This document shows positions 1-7,341 of a stretch of DNA of 22,005 nucleotides, piece by piece. Each line of letters opens with the position of its first letter. Positions within the stretch are counted from its first letter, which is position 1. The position numbers and the translations under genes were made by a program. Source of the stretch: Bacteroidales bacterium UBA1458 (GTDB lineage: Bacteria > Bacteroidota > Bacteroidia > Bacteroidales > VadinHA17); the NCBI GenBank assembly GCA_002325785.1, contig DCSU01000052.1, positions 12,188-34,192 of the forward strand, in the 5' to 3' direction. The notes beneath the pieces are model-generated. The model did no database searches and was not told the origin of the DNA. It was given only the letters and a program-made list of their open reading frames with translations.

Positions 1-1559
1 TAATGATGCTGGGCAGTTCCGAGACCCCCGGTAACCAGAACCATCTTTTTACCGCAGTTGACAGTAAACTGCGAATTTACAAACGAACACAGTCCGGCCA
101 TCTGCCTGAATACTTTGATTTTCCATCCTCATTCTCCCGCTCAAAATCATCAGTCCCCAGGAACCAGCTCACTGACACAGGATCTCTAAACTTTCAGGTT
201 CTTGCCGACCGTCTTCTGCTTGATTACTATTCGCCTGCAGGCGTTCTTGTGAATGAGTATGGTGATGTGATCTATATTCACGGACATACGGGAAAATATC
301 TTGAGCCGGCTGCCGGCAAGGCAAACATGAACATCTTTGCCATGTTGCGTGAGGGACTGAGGAACGAATTGCATCATGCCTTCCGCAGGGCTGTTACAAA
401 TAAGGAGACAGTTGTTTTACACAACCTTCGGGTAACAAACAATGGCCTGTCCCAGGTCGTAAATATTGACATTAAGTGGATAGATAAGCCGGAGCTCCTA
501 TACGGCACCTTGATGATCATTTTTACCGAGGTGAAGGATGTTGCTGCCATAGGACCTGCTTTAAAAACAAAGGGACATTCGAAAGACTCATCAAAGGAAA
601 AAGAGATGGAGGCCGAGCTGATGCGGATGCGTGAGGTAATGCAGAATTCACTCGAGGAGGTCCAGACATCACAGGAGGAGCTGCGGTCAACCAACGAGGA
701 ACTCCAATCCACAAATGAAGAGCTGCAATCTACCAATGAGGAGCTTACAACATCAAAGGAAGAGATGCAGAGCCTTAATGAGGAGCTTCAGACAGTGAAT
801 GCTGAATTGCAGGCAAAGGTAGATGACTACTCCAGGGTCAACAATGACATGAAGAACCTGCTTAACAGCACTGAGATAGCCACCCTGTTTCTCGATAGGG
901 AATTAAGCATCAGACGCTTTACACTTCAGGCTACAAAGATTTTCAAACTCATAAAGAGTGACATCGGCCGGCCCTTTACCGACCAGACATCAGAGCTCAA
1001 TTATCCGGAACTGGCCGATGATGCACGCGAGGTATTAATGACCCTCGTTTTTATCCAGAAAGAGGTTCCGGCACTGGACGGACGCTGGTTCCTGGTCCGC
1101 ATTATGCCTTATCGCACTTTCGATGACAGGATTGACGGACTTGTAATTACTTTTATCAATATATCAGAGCATAAAAGAACCGCACATAAACTACTTGAAA
1201 GCGAAAAGAAAAACAGAATTCTGTTAAGCGCTACCACTGAAGTCAAGATAGTCCTGGGCGATGACAGTACAGTAATAGACCTCAGCCCTGAAGCCGAATC
1301 TTTTTTCGGGAAGAGCCGTGAGGAGTGTTTAAACAAGGATTTTGTCAGTATGTTTGTTCCTGAAAAATACCACCAAGGCGTTGATAAGGATATTAAAGCG
1401 CTGCTCACCAAGGGTTTGAACGGCAGAATAAAAATCAGGGTTCTGGTCGCAACAGGGGAGATGAAGGTTGTGGATTTTTTTGTAAACTTGTCACTGAATA
1501 AGATGAAAAAGGCAGAAGGATTGATTTTGTCAACTAATACGCAGCAGATCCATGAATAA
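1..1559 (+). CDS. CheB/CheR-PAS fusion signalling protein, C-terminal part (5' truncated)
   Basis: The reading frame is open at the left edge. The first visible residues, MMLGSSETPG, match the end of a CheR-type methyltransferase domain, so the methionine at base 3 is almost certainly internal. Counting from it, a PAS-like segment spans about 66-178. A long coiled coil (about 198-290) carries near-exact heptads of the form STNEELQ. A PAS_10-type domain of CheB/CheR proteins follows at about 290-393, then a third PAS-like domain at about 400-510. The protein then stops, with no histidine-kinase H-box or ATPase domain. Known relatives fuse a CheB methylesterase, a CheR methyltransferase and PAS sensors, and often a kinase; the catalytic parts would lie upstream of this window. 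The stop overlaps the next gene by 8 nt, so the two are probably co-translated. Signal and partners are unknown. Confidence 0.88.
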   Translation, partial: MMLGSSETPGNQNHLFTAVDSKLRIYKRTQSGHLPEYFDFPSSFSRSKSSVPRNQLTDTGSLNFQVLADRLLLDYYSPAGVLVNEYGDVIYIHGHTGKYLEPAAGKANMNIFAMLREGLRNELHHAFRRAVTNKETVVLHNLRVTNNGLSQVVNIDIKWIDKPELLYGTLMIIFTEVKDVAAIGPALKTKGHSKDSSKEKEMEAELMRMREVMQNSLEEVQTSQEELRSTNEELQSTNEELQSTNEELTTSKEEMQSLNEELQTVNAELQAKVDDYSRVNNDMKNLLNSTEIATLFLDRELSIRRFTLQATKIFKLIKSDIGRPFTDQTSELNYPELADDAREVLMTLVFIQKEVPALDGRWFLVRIMPYRTFDDRIDGLVITFINISEHKRTAHKLLESEKKNRILLSATTEVKIVLGDDSTVIDLSPEAESFFGKSREECLNKDFVSMFVPEKYHQGVDKDIKALLTKGLNGRIKIRVLVATGEMKVVDFFVNLSLNKMKKAEGLILSTNTQQIHE

Positions 1560-2103
1560 GAAGGAGACGAATCTCACAGAAAGCCAGTTACTCCGGATAA
1601 AGGCAGAGGAGAAGCTAAAGAAAAAGCGTAAGAAAATGTCTTTGGAGATCCAGGAATCTGACGCGAAAAAGCTTCTCCATGAACTTCAGGTCCATCAGAT
1701 AGAGCTTGAGATGCAGAATGAGGAGCTAAAGCAGGCAAATGCCACTGCCGAAGATGCCCTCAGGCGTTATACTATGCTGTATGATTTTGCACCCATGGGC
1801 TACTTCATACTGGAAGGCGACGGCAGTATCGCGGACCTTAATTTTACCGGCGCTGACATATTGGGAGAAAAACGGTTTAGTCTTATTAACAGTAACTTTA
1901 AACTGTTCATCGCCGAATCTTCCAAGCCGGTTTTCAATCAGTTCTTCAAAAAAGTCTATACTAGCAATGCCAAGGAGTCATGTGAGCTTGCTCTCGGCTA
2001 CAATGGCAAAACTCTCTGCCATATTTATGTCGAAGGAGTTGTCACAGGAGATGAAAGGCAATGCCTCCTTTCCGTAATCGATATCTCAGGATTCAGGAAG
2101 TGA
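1552..2103 (+). CDS. Stand-alone coiled-coil PAS sensor protein
   Basis: This 183-residue cytoplasmic protein begins at an ATG inside the last codons of the preceding CheB/CheR-PAS gene. Residues about 10-75 are a charged coiled coil with the segment LHELQVHQIELEMQNEEL, typical of the linker before PAS domains in Bacteroidota and Deltaproteobacteria sensors. Residues about 75-183 form one PAS domain (MLYDFAPMGYFILEGDG through SVIDISGFRK). In most relatives the last motif leads into a histidine kinase, but here the stop follows at once and the bases after it show no kinase remnant. It may act as a sensory adaptor pairing with its upstream neighbour through the coiled coils; that is inference. 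No cofactor-binding residue can be assigned. Confidence 0.85.
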   Translation: MNKKETNLTESQLLRIKAEEKLKKKRKKMSLEIQESDAKKLLHELQVHQIELEMQNEELKQANATAEDALRRYTMLYDFAPMGYFILEGDGSIADLNFTGADILGEKRFSLINSNFKLFIAESSKPVFNQFFKKVYTSNAKESCELALGYNGKTLCHIYVEGVVTGDERQCLLSVIDISGFRK

Positions 2104-2111
2104 TCATAATC

Positions 2112-2125
2112 AGGCAGTAGGCAGT
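2112..2125 (+). repeat. Two exact tandem AGGCAGT heptamers
   Basis: AGGCAGT occurs at 2112-2118 and again at 2119-2125, just after the stop of the PAS gene, followed by a degenerate AGAGGGC. On the opposite strand the unit reads TACTGCC, one base different from the TATTGCC unit repeated at 12781-12801, so the two arrays look like members of one family. Confidence 0.7.
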
Positions 2126-2143
2126 AGAGGGCCGAGCGTTAAG

Positions 2144-2164
2144 AGTCAGCCCGGTGGGCTGACT
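2144..2164. repeat. Perfect 9-bp inverted repeat (hairpin)
   Basis: AGTCAGCCC at 2144-2152 pairs exactly with GGGCTGACT at 2156-2164 around a GGT loop. It lies about 40 nt after the PAS gene stop. No run of T follows on either side, so it is not a classic intrinsic terminator; it could stabilise the mRNA 3' end, pause transcription or be part of the surrounding repeat element. Confidence 0.7.
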
Positions 2165-2200
2165 TAGCGACGGAGCCAGCTTGCAGGGGAGGCAATAGTG

Positions 2201-2249
2201 AAGTCTTCAGTCTTTAGTCGGCAATCCTCAGTCCTCAGTCGGCAGTCTG
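2201..2249 (+). repeat. Seven consecutive degenerate CAGTCnn heptamers
   Basis: Read in steps of seven from 2201, all units fit the pattern nAGTCnn or one mismatch from it. CAGTCTT is at 2208, TAGTCGG at 2215, CAATCCT at 2222, CAGTCCT at 2229, CAGTCGG at 2236 and CAGTCTG at 2243, with AAGTCTT first. The 7-bp register is unbroken for 49 bp. The units vary mostly at positions 6 and 7, as in a decayed or selected tandem repeat. Confidence 0.75.
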
Positions 2250-2301
2250 ACGGCGTAGGTTCCCTTTTTCTATAGCGTAGTTTTCCTAATTTCTCGGGTG
2301 T

Positions 2302-2336
2302 GAATTATATAATTCTTAGCCGGAATTATGTAATGG
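2302..2336. promoter_or_regulatory. Tandem palindromic boxes, candidate operator
   Basis: GAATTATATAATTC at 2302-2315 is a perfect 14-bp palindrome. GAATTATGTAATGG at 2323-2336 matches it at 11 of 14 positions. Their starts are 21 bp apart, about two helical turns, so two dimers of a regulator could bind one DNA face. The boxes lie about 95-130 bp before the lipoprotein start at 2431. The regulator is unknown. Confidence 0.45.
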
Positions 2337-2430
2337 TCCTGTTGATGAAAAAATGAATCTTTGAGAGGTACAAAATCAATTGGCAATATGATGCTGGTTG
2401 ACCTCAAACAGTAACATAATAACAAAAAAT

Positions 2431-2835
2431 ATGAAAGCAAAAATCTTTACAATCTCTCTATTCATCATGATTGCATTTTGGTTCACCTCATGTTCCAACA
2501 AGGCATTTTTTCTTCAATCATCATTTCTGCCTGCAGCTACAGGTTATGTAGAAGTGTCCAGGGATAAAAGCGAAAACTATAAGATTAAGATAGACTTAAA
2601 GAATTTTGCCGGGGCAGAAAGACTCGATCCGGCAAACCTTACATATGTTGTATGGATGGTTACAGCCAGGGATGCAGCAGTGAATATAGGTCGGATAAGT
2701 ACCAATAATAACCTTAACGCAACATTTGAGACGATAAGTTCATTCAGGCCGGTTAAGATATTTATCACTGCCGAAGAACAGGAGAATGCACGTTATCCGG
2801 GTTCAATGGTGATCATGACAACAGACAGGTTCTAA
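2431..2835 (+). CDS. Small predicted lipoprotein of unknown function
   Basis: With the ATG at 2431 the product has 134 residues and begins with a lipoprotein signal peptide: MKAK, a hydrophobic stretch, and a lipobox ending FTSC with Cys21 as the lipidation site. The open frame extends upstream to 2398, but that would spoil the signal peptide. The mature part is probably a compact beta-rich domain. It includes GYVEVSRDKSENYKIKI, LTYVVWMVT and FITAEEQEN, which recall the anti-sigma-K-like beta domain of other Bacteroidota lipoproteins (YVVW followed by a statement of N/G change). That resemblance is from memory and weak. It is placed in the periplasm or at the outer membrane. Tandem palindromic boxes upstream may regulate it. 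Confidence 0.75.
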   Translation: MKAKIFTISLFIMIAFWFTSCSNKAFFLQSSFLPAATGYVEVSRDKSENYKIKIDLKNFAGAERLDPANLTYVVWMVTARDAAVNIGRISTNNNLNATFETISSFRPVKIFITAEEQENARYPGSMVIMTTDRF

Positions 2836-2915
2836 CCAGGAAGCGACACGGGTTAATTATATGACGGATATAATCTGTAACATACATCTGTATCAGGATG
2901 ATCAGGTAAAAGAAA

Positions 2916-3326
2916 ATGAAAGCAAAAGAACACATCGGGGCAGGCTCATTTGACTGGGCAGTCGTCAGGGAAGCATTGAGACGTGCAATGCAACCACCGG
3001 AAAAACCGTCAGGGAGAGCAGGTCTGTCAAGTAAATTGCGTGATATTGAAATATCAGTTTTGCTCAATGATGTATTTGGAGGCGAAATTTTAAGAACACA
3101 TAAGGGGAGAGGCTGGCATTTCTATAACCGCATAAATGATGAATGCGTTGATCTTGCGGGGCAGGAAGAACCCAGTTCATCTTATCCCTCATACTACGGA
3201 AAAAGCTCCGACGCAACGGCTGAGACTTCCGGTTATTATGAGCAGAATGATTATACAACAATCTTCCTGAGGTTTGTAACTGCCCTCGAGGAGACAGTCG
3301 GGCTTGGTAAATTCCAGCCTGTATGA
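2916..3326 (+). CDS. YunG-like protein
   Basis: This 136-residue protein has no signal peptide, and its start is preceded by AGGTAAAAG. The centre, VLLNDVFGGEILRTHKGRGW followed by HFYNRINDECVDL, resembles the Bacillus YunG family, whose function is unknown. From memory, typical members carry GQC shortly before the aligned 'ALVV.D.FGGEI' segment. Here the aligned positions read LRD, so the Cys appears replaced by Asp. If that Cys is catalytic in the family, this copy would be inactive or altered; this is inference. The C-terminal third (about 83-136) does not suggest a domain. The gene converges with the BNR gene on the other strand, with only 12 nt between the two stop codons. Confidence 0.72.
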   Translation: MKAKEHIGAGSFDWAVVREALRRAMQPPEKPSGRAGLSSKLRDIEISVLLNDVFGGEILRTHKGRGWHFYNRINDECVDLAGQEEPSSSYPSYYGKSSDATAETSGYYEQNDYTTIFLRFVTALEETVGLGKFQPV

Positions 3327-3338
3327 ACAATTCAATTA

Positions 3339-6300
3339 TTACCTGATAAGGGCAGGTAAGTCTCTCTTTAGCAATAAATCAATCCTTGCGCCAAAATCCT
3401 TAACCTGACGTGCATAATTGTCAAGTGCCTTTATTTGAAGATCAGCAGGTTTGCCCGGATAACCGGCAACAGCGCCGTAGATCTCTCCGATGTTCTCCCG
3501 AAGCCTCACCTGGCCTGTTATGCCACCCTCACCTGACTGCGTTGCCGAGATCTTTTCATGCATCTCGTCGCAGACGGCAATGAGGTTCTTAATTTTCTTC
3601 TGAGCAGAACCCCTGGCTGTTGACTCCCTGTTTTTCAGTGCATCCCTGGCTTCCAGGATCTTCTGATCGACGGCGGCGAGCTCTTCCAGGAGGCCATAAG
3701 CCCTCATCAGTGTCTCTCTCTGAAGCTTTCTGTCAGCCTCCGGATGTTTCCAGTCAGGACTGTCATGTAAGATCAGGTCTGTCGTATAAGTCTCATTTCC
3801 TTTAACCAGCCTGACGCTGTATTTTCCGGCAGGGTAATCCGGACCGAAGGCTGCCTCACCAAGAATGTTAGGAGATTTGGGCACTTTCGGCGGATCCATT
3901 GAAGTGGCAATACGGACAATATTTATCCCTTTGCGGTTCCCGGCAGGGAGTTTCTTCAGGAAAGTCCCATCAGCATCATAAATTTCAAAATACATTTCAC
4001 CGAATACATGTCTCTTCTTCAGGTAGTAAGCGACAGTCGCTGCCGATGAGGCATTTGTACCTGTAAACTCATCATCGCCGGGGAAATCCTGTAAACCCAT
4101 GCCTGATGGAAAATAGTAGGGACGAGCAGGCAGGAACGCAAACTCCTGTTCCATAACTTTCGGAGTGAGATTACGGAGAGGCGTAAGATCATCAATTATA
4201 ATTATCCCTCGTCCGTGAGTTGCAAGAGCAAGATCATTCTCCCTTGTCTGAAATGCCAGATCAAAAATGCCTGTCTGTGGTATCTTGTTCTTAATCCTTA
4301 CCCATGTCTTACCGTGGTCAGTGCTGACATAGAGACCCATCTCGGTTCCCAGGAAGACCAGGTCACGATTGACGGGATCTTGTTTGATAACATGGCAGAA
4401 ACTCTTTATATCATCTGTTGCCAGTGCGGTCCATGTCTTGCCCAGGTCTCCGGTGTAAAAAACATAGGGTGTCATGTCGCCATTACGGTGGGCATCAACT
4501 GTTACCCACGCGGCATTTTTATCGAAATTGTCTGCATCGATATGTGAAATAAATGCATAAGCCGGCAGGCCGGGAACGGCATCGTTCAATCTGGTCCAGG
4601 TTTTCCCTCCGTCAGATGTGAGCTGTATATTGCCGTCGTCTGTGCCCACCCAGACAATATTTTCGTCTAAAGGAGACTCAGATACAGTAAAGATTGTCGT
4701 ATTGTTTTCCGCCGTACTGTTATCGATAGTAAGTCCGCCGGATTGCTCCTGCTGCTGACGTTCAGGGTCATTCGTTGTCAGGTCAGGGGAGATCCTTTCA
4801 AATGAATCACCCTTGTCCTTAGAACGGTAGAGGTACTGAGAGCCGACGTAAAGCCATCCGGTCTTTTTACCGAAGACGGCAGGTGTATTCCAGTTAAATC
4901 TCAGATCACCAACACCTTCCTCAGGGAATGGCTTGATATATTTGCTTTCTCCGGTCCTGTAATTGGTACGACTGATTCTGCCTCCCTGGTACTGTGAGTA
5001 TACAACATCAGGTTCTGTCTGATCTGCGTAAGTATAGAAGCCGTCGCCGTAGCCGATATTTTTCCAGTCGGAGTTGGTTATCCCACCGGGTTTCCTGGAG
5101 GGGCCCATCCAGGAGCCGTTATCCTGGAGGCCTCCGTAAACATTGTAAGGGGAGGCATTGTCAACGCTGACATGGTAGAACTGTGATACAGGCAGGCTCT
5201 CCACAAACCTCCATGTGTTACCCTTGTCTTCAGAGATATAGACACCGCCGTCAGTGCCCATATAAATGAAACGGTTATTGGCCGGGTTCACCCATAATGC
5301 GTGGGTGTCACTGTGGTAGTTGCCTCCAGTAACGGCAGGACTCTGGAATACTTTGCCTCCGTTGGTACTTACCCACAGCATGGTCCCGGGTTTATAAATG
5401 CGTTCAGGTTCTGCCGGGTCCGGAACAATCAGGCTATAGTAAAATGGCCTGTCACTCATCATATACTGGTCGCTCATCTTCTCCCACGAACTTCCACGGT
5501 CTGAGGACCGGTACAGTGCTGACTTTTCAGACTCTACCAGTGCATACAGGTAGTGCGGTTTGACAGGAGAAACTGCAACGGCTATCCTCCCGATGGTTCC
5601 TGATGGCAATCCGTTATGGATCTTATTCCAGGTTGTTCCGCCGTCAGTTGATTTATAGAGTCCGCTCCCGGGTCCGCCTGACCTGAAGGTGTGTGCCTGT
5701 CGTCTGAAGTCCCATATTGAGGCATATATCACTGAAGGATCATCGGGATCCATTGCCATGTCAGCACACCCGGCCGAGGGATTCACAAAAAGCATTTTGT
5801 TCCATGACTTGCCTCCGTCGGTGGTTTTGTAGACACCCCTCTCATCGCTCTCTCCCCACAATGTCCCCAACACAGCTGCGTAGACAATATCAGGGTTTAC
5901 CGGATCAATCAGGATACGGCCGATCCGTTCACTCCCGGGCAGACCCATGTAATCCCATTTTGCTCCGCCGTCTGTTGTCTTATATATACCTGTTCCAATG
6001 GAAACACTGTTACGGGTCCATACCTCACCTGTGCCTACCCAGACAGTGTCAGGATGGTTCTGGTCAATGGCAATGGTACCGGCAGACTGGGGATATTCAT
6101 CAAACACAGATTTGAAAGTGGTACCCCTGTTTATTGATTTCCAAACGCCTCCGCCGGCGGCGCCGACCCATACAACATCAGGATTGCCTGTTTCTGCGTC
6201 AATGCACGAGATTCGTCCGCTCATTCGTGCAGGCCCTATTTGCCTGCCTGATATATCTCCGAAGGTAGCTTCGGTGACCTGGCCCTGAAGACCCGAGATG

Positions 6301-6344
6301 CAGGCCAGACAGGTGATACTAATGAAAATATGCCTGAGGTTCAT
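3339..6344 (-). CDS. Secreted BNR/VPS10-type beta-propeller protein, glycosyl-hydrolase-like
   Basis: This 1001-residue protein has a signal peptide (about residues 1-21, ending GLQG). At least eleven Asp-box motifs of the S/T-x-D-x-G-x-T-W type follow, at about residues 70, 123, 174, 232, 280, 326, 371, 508, 577, 630 and 675. The boxes include TTDGGAKW, TTDGGKSW, STDGGTTW and STDHGKTW. This is the layout of sortilin/VPS10 and GH74-like tandem propellers, often annotated as glycosyl hydrolase in Bacteroidota without tested activity. Residues about 720-870 look like a beta-sandwich region, and the last 120 or so are mostly helical. I see no typical type IX secretion C-terminal domain. It starts 30 nt after the LolA-like gene, so the two are probably one transcript. 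The substrate is unknown. Confidence 0.88.
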   Translation of the reverse strand: MNLRHIFISITCLACISGLQGQVTEATFGDISGRQIGPARMSGRISCIDAETGNPDVVWVGAAGGGVWKSINRGTTFKSVFDEYPQSAGTIAIDQNHPDTVWVGTGEVWTRNSVSIGTGIYKTTDGGAKWDYMGLPGSERIGRILIDPVNPDIVYAAVLGTLWGESDERGVYKTTDGGKSWNKMLFVNPSAGCADMAMDPDDPSVIYASIWDFRRQAHTFRSGGPGSGLYKSTDGGTTWNKIHNGLPSGTIGRIAVAVSPVKPHYLYALVESEKSALYRSSDRGSSWEKMSDQYMMSDRPFYYSLIVPDPAEPERIYKPGTMLWVSTNGGKVFQSPAVTGGNYHSDTHALWVNPANNRFIYMGTDGGVYISEDKGNTWRFVESLPVSQFYHVSVDNASPYNVYGGLQDNGSWMGPSRKPGGITNSDWKNIGYGDGFYTYADQTEPDVVYSQYQGGRISRTNYRTGESKYIKPFPEEGVGDLRFNWNTPAVFGKKTGWLYVGSQYLYRSKDKGDSFERISPDLTTNDPERQQQEQSGGLTIDNSTAENNTTIFTVSESPLDENIVWVGTDDGNIQLTSDGGKTWTRLNDAVPGLPAYAFISHIDADNFDKNAAWVTVDAHRNGDMTPYVFYTGDLGKTWTALATDDIKSFCHVIKQDPVNRDLVFLGTEMGLYVSTDHGKTWVRIKNKIPQTGIFDLAFQTRENDLALATHGRGIIIIDDLTPLRNLTPKVMEQEFAFLPARPYYFPSGMGLQDFPGDDEFTGTNASSAATVAYYLKKRHVFGEMYFEIYDADGTFLKKLPAGNRKGINIVRIATSMDPPKVPKSPNILGEAAFGPDYPAGKYSVRLVKGNETYTTDLILHDSPDWKHPEADRKLQRETLMRAYGLLEELAAVDQKILEARDALKNRESTARGSAQKKIKNLIAVCDEMHEKISATQSGEGGITGQVRLRENIGEIYGAVAGYPGKPADLQIKALDNYARQVKDFGARIDLLLKRDLPALIR

Positions 6345-6374
6345 AGCATTAGATTGTAAGTTTTTGAGAGTTGA

Positions 6375-7103
6375 TTATTCCTGTTTCGTAACAGGTTTCT
6401 CAAAGAGGGTATCATCAAGGTCGGTGTTCAGTTCGGCCTTTTCCACAACCATCGTCATCACGAGCTGGCCCTTCATCTTGGTCTCGATCTTACCGGGAAC
6501 GGCAATTCCGTCAACCATCATGTAATTACTCAGATAGGTATCACTCTCAGTCTCATTGCCCATTACCAGCATTTTGGTGTTGAGGCGCAACATGATCGAG
6601 GTGTCGGAGTCAATATAAGAAGTAAAGGTATCGCCTGTTCCGGTCACAAGTTTGATGACGTGACAGGGTGTCCCTTCCATATCTTCTTCCCCCTCCAGTG
6701 TTACCGTATAGCCTTTCTCCTTCCAGTTCCACAGCATCCCGTCCATGTCACTGTTGTATTTCATTGACTTCACTTCATCCTCTGACATAGGCTGAGGATC
6801 GGTTACACCGGCAAAAGGATTTATAATCCAGCCTTCAGTACCGTTGAAGGTCTGGATAAGGGTAAGATTTTGGAGTGTGGCCTCTATGCGGAGTTTGCCG
6901 GGACGTTTGATCATCTGTATAAACGGGATTTCAAGACCGCTCTGAACCATTTTGCCGGTCATTTTCTGTGTGTTGACTTTCAGCATATTGTCTTGCCCGG
7001 TAGCTGAAAAGTAGTCATTAAGAACGTCATCCAGCGATTGCGCCGTAAGGGAGATTCCTGAAACAAGAAACAGAACAGTAAAGAAAGTGGTAATTTTTTT
7101 CAT
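6375..7103 (-). CDS. LolA-like outer-membrane lipoprotein-sorting family protein
   Basis: The chosen ATG at 7103 gives 242 residues starting with a clean signal peptide (MKKITTFFTVLFLVSGISLTAQS). An upstream in-frame ATG at 7190 would add 29 residues that do not look like a signal. The mature part is the curved beta-sheet fold of the LolA/LolB/LppX superfamily as seen in Bacteroidota 'outer membrane lipoprotein-sorting protein' entries. Typical features are KMTGKMVQSGLEIPFIQMIKRPGKLRIE near the start and FNGTEGWIINPFAG about one third in. Members bind lipid or lipoprotein acyl chains in the periplasm. This is probably not the housekeeping LolA, because it sits next to a BNR protein gene. Its role may be specific to that neighbour's export or lipid handling; that is inference. 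Confidence 0.82.
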   Translation of the reverse strand: MKKITTFFTVLFLVSGISLTAQSLDDVLNDYFSATGQDNMLKVNTQKMTGKMVQSGLEIPFIQMIKRPGKLRIEATLQNLTLIQTFNGTEGWIINPFAGVTDPQPMSEDEVKSMKYNSDMDGMLWNWKEKGYTVTLEGEEDMEGTPCHVIKLVTGTGDTFTSYIDSDTSIMLRLNTKMLVMGNETESDTYLSNYMMVDGIAVPGKIETKMKGQLVMTMVVEKAELNTDLDDTLFEKPVTKQE

Positions 7104-7341
7104 TTCACTTGAGTTGATTGGTTTTGATAATGCAAGATATTTATTTTTAGTGACGATTCGGGGATGCAGATTGAAATCGTTGTGAATCATTTTTTTGGTA
7201 CCGGTTCAATTATTATTTCTATAATTTACGAAATTGCGGATGTCGCCGGCAGACTAAACCGAAGACATCAGAAGACAAAATGCCATGAAATAAGTTTTCC
7301 CCGAACCAGGAGATTTTACGGGCTGCTCCTGACCGGGCCCT

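Larger units (their letters stand above)
2104..2430. other. Gene-free intergenic region with repeats and a possible operator
   Basis: No credible reading frame crosses these 327 bases. From left to right they hold two exact AGGCAGT units, a perfect 9-bp hairpin, seven degenerate CAGTCnn heptamers, and two near-identical palindromic boxes followed by a weak -7-like AATCTTTG at 2356-2363. An ATG at 2398 is in frame with the downstream lipoprotein but would put extra residues before a good signal peptide, so it is not taken as the start. The parts are listed separately. Confidence 0.75.

Noticed and set aside
374..736. A 120-residue Ser-rich open frame on the minus strand
   Set aside because: It is the antisense of the Glu/Ser heptad coiled coil of the CheB/CheR-PAS gene; its composition is explained by that repeat.
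2104..2397. Possible remnant of a histidine kinase after the PAS protein
   Set aside because: I looked in the three forward frames for H-box or ATPase motifs and saw none; the region is repetitive non-coding DNA.
7307..7331. CAGGAG...CTCCTG inverted repeat after the GH3 stop as a terminator
   Set aside because: Only 6 bp with a 13-nt loop and no clean T-run on the minus strand; too weak to call.
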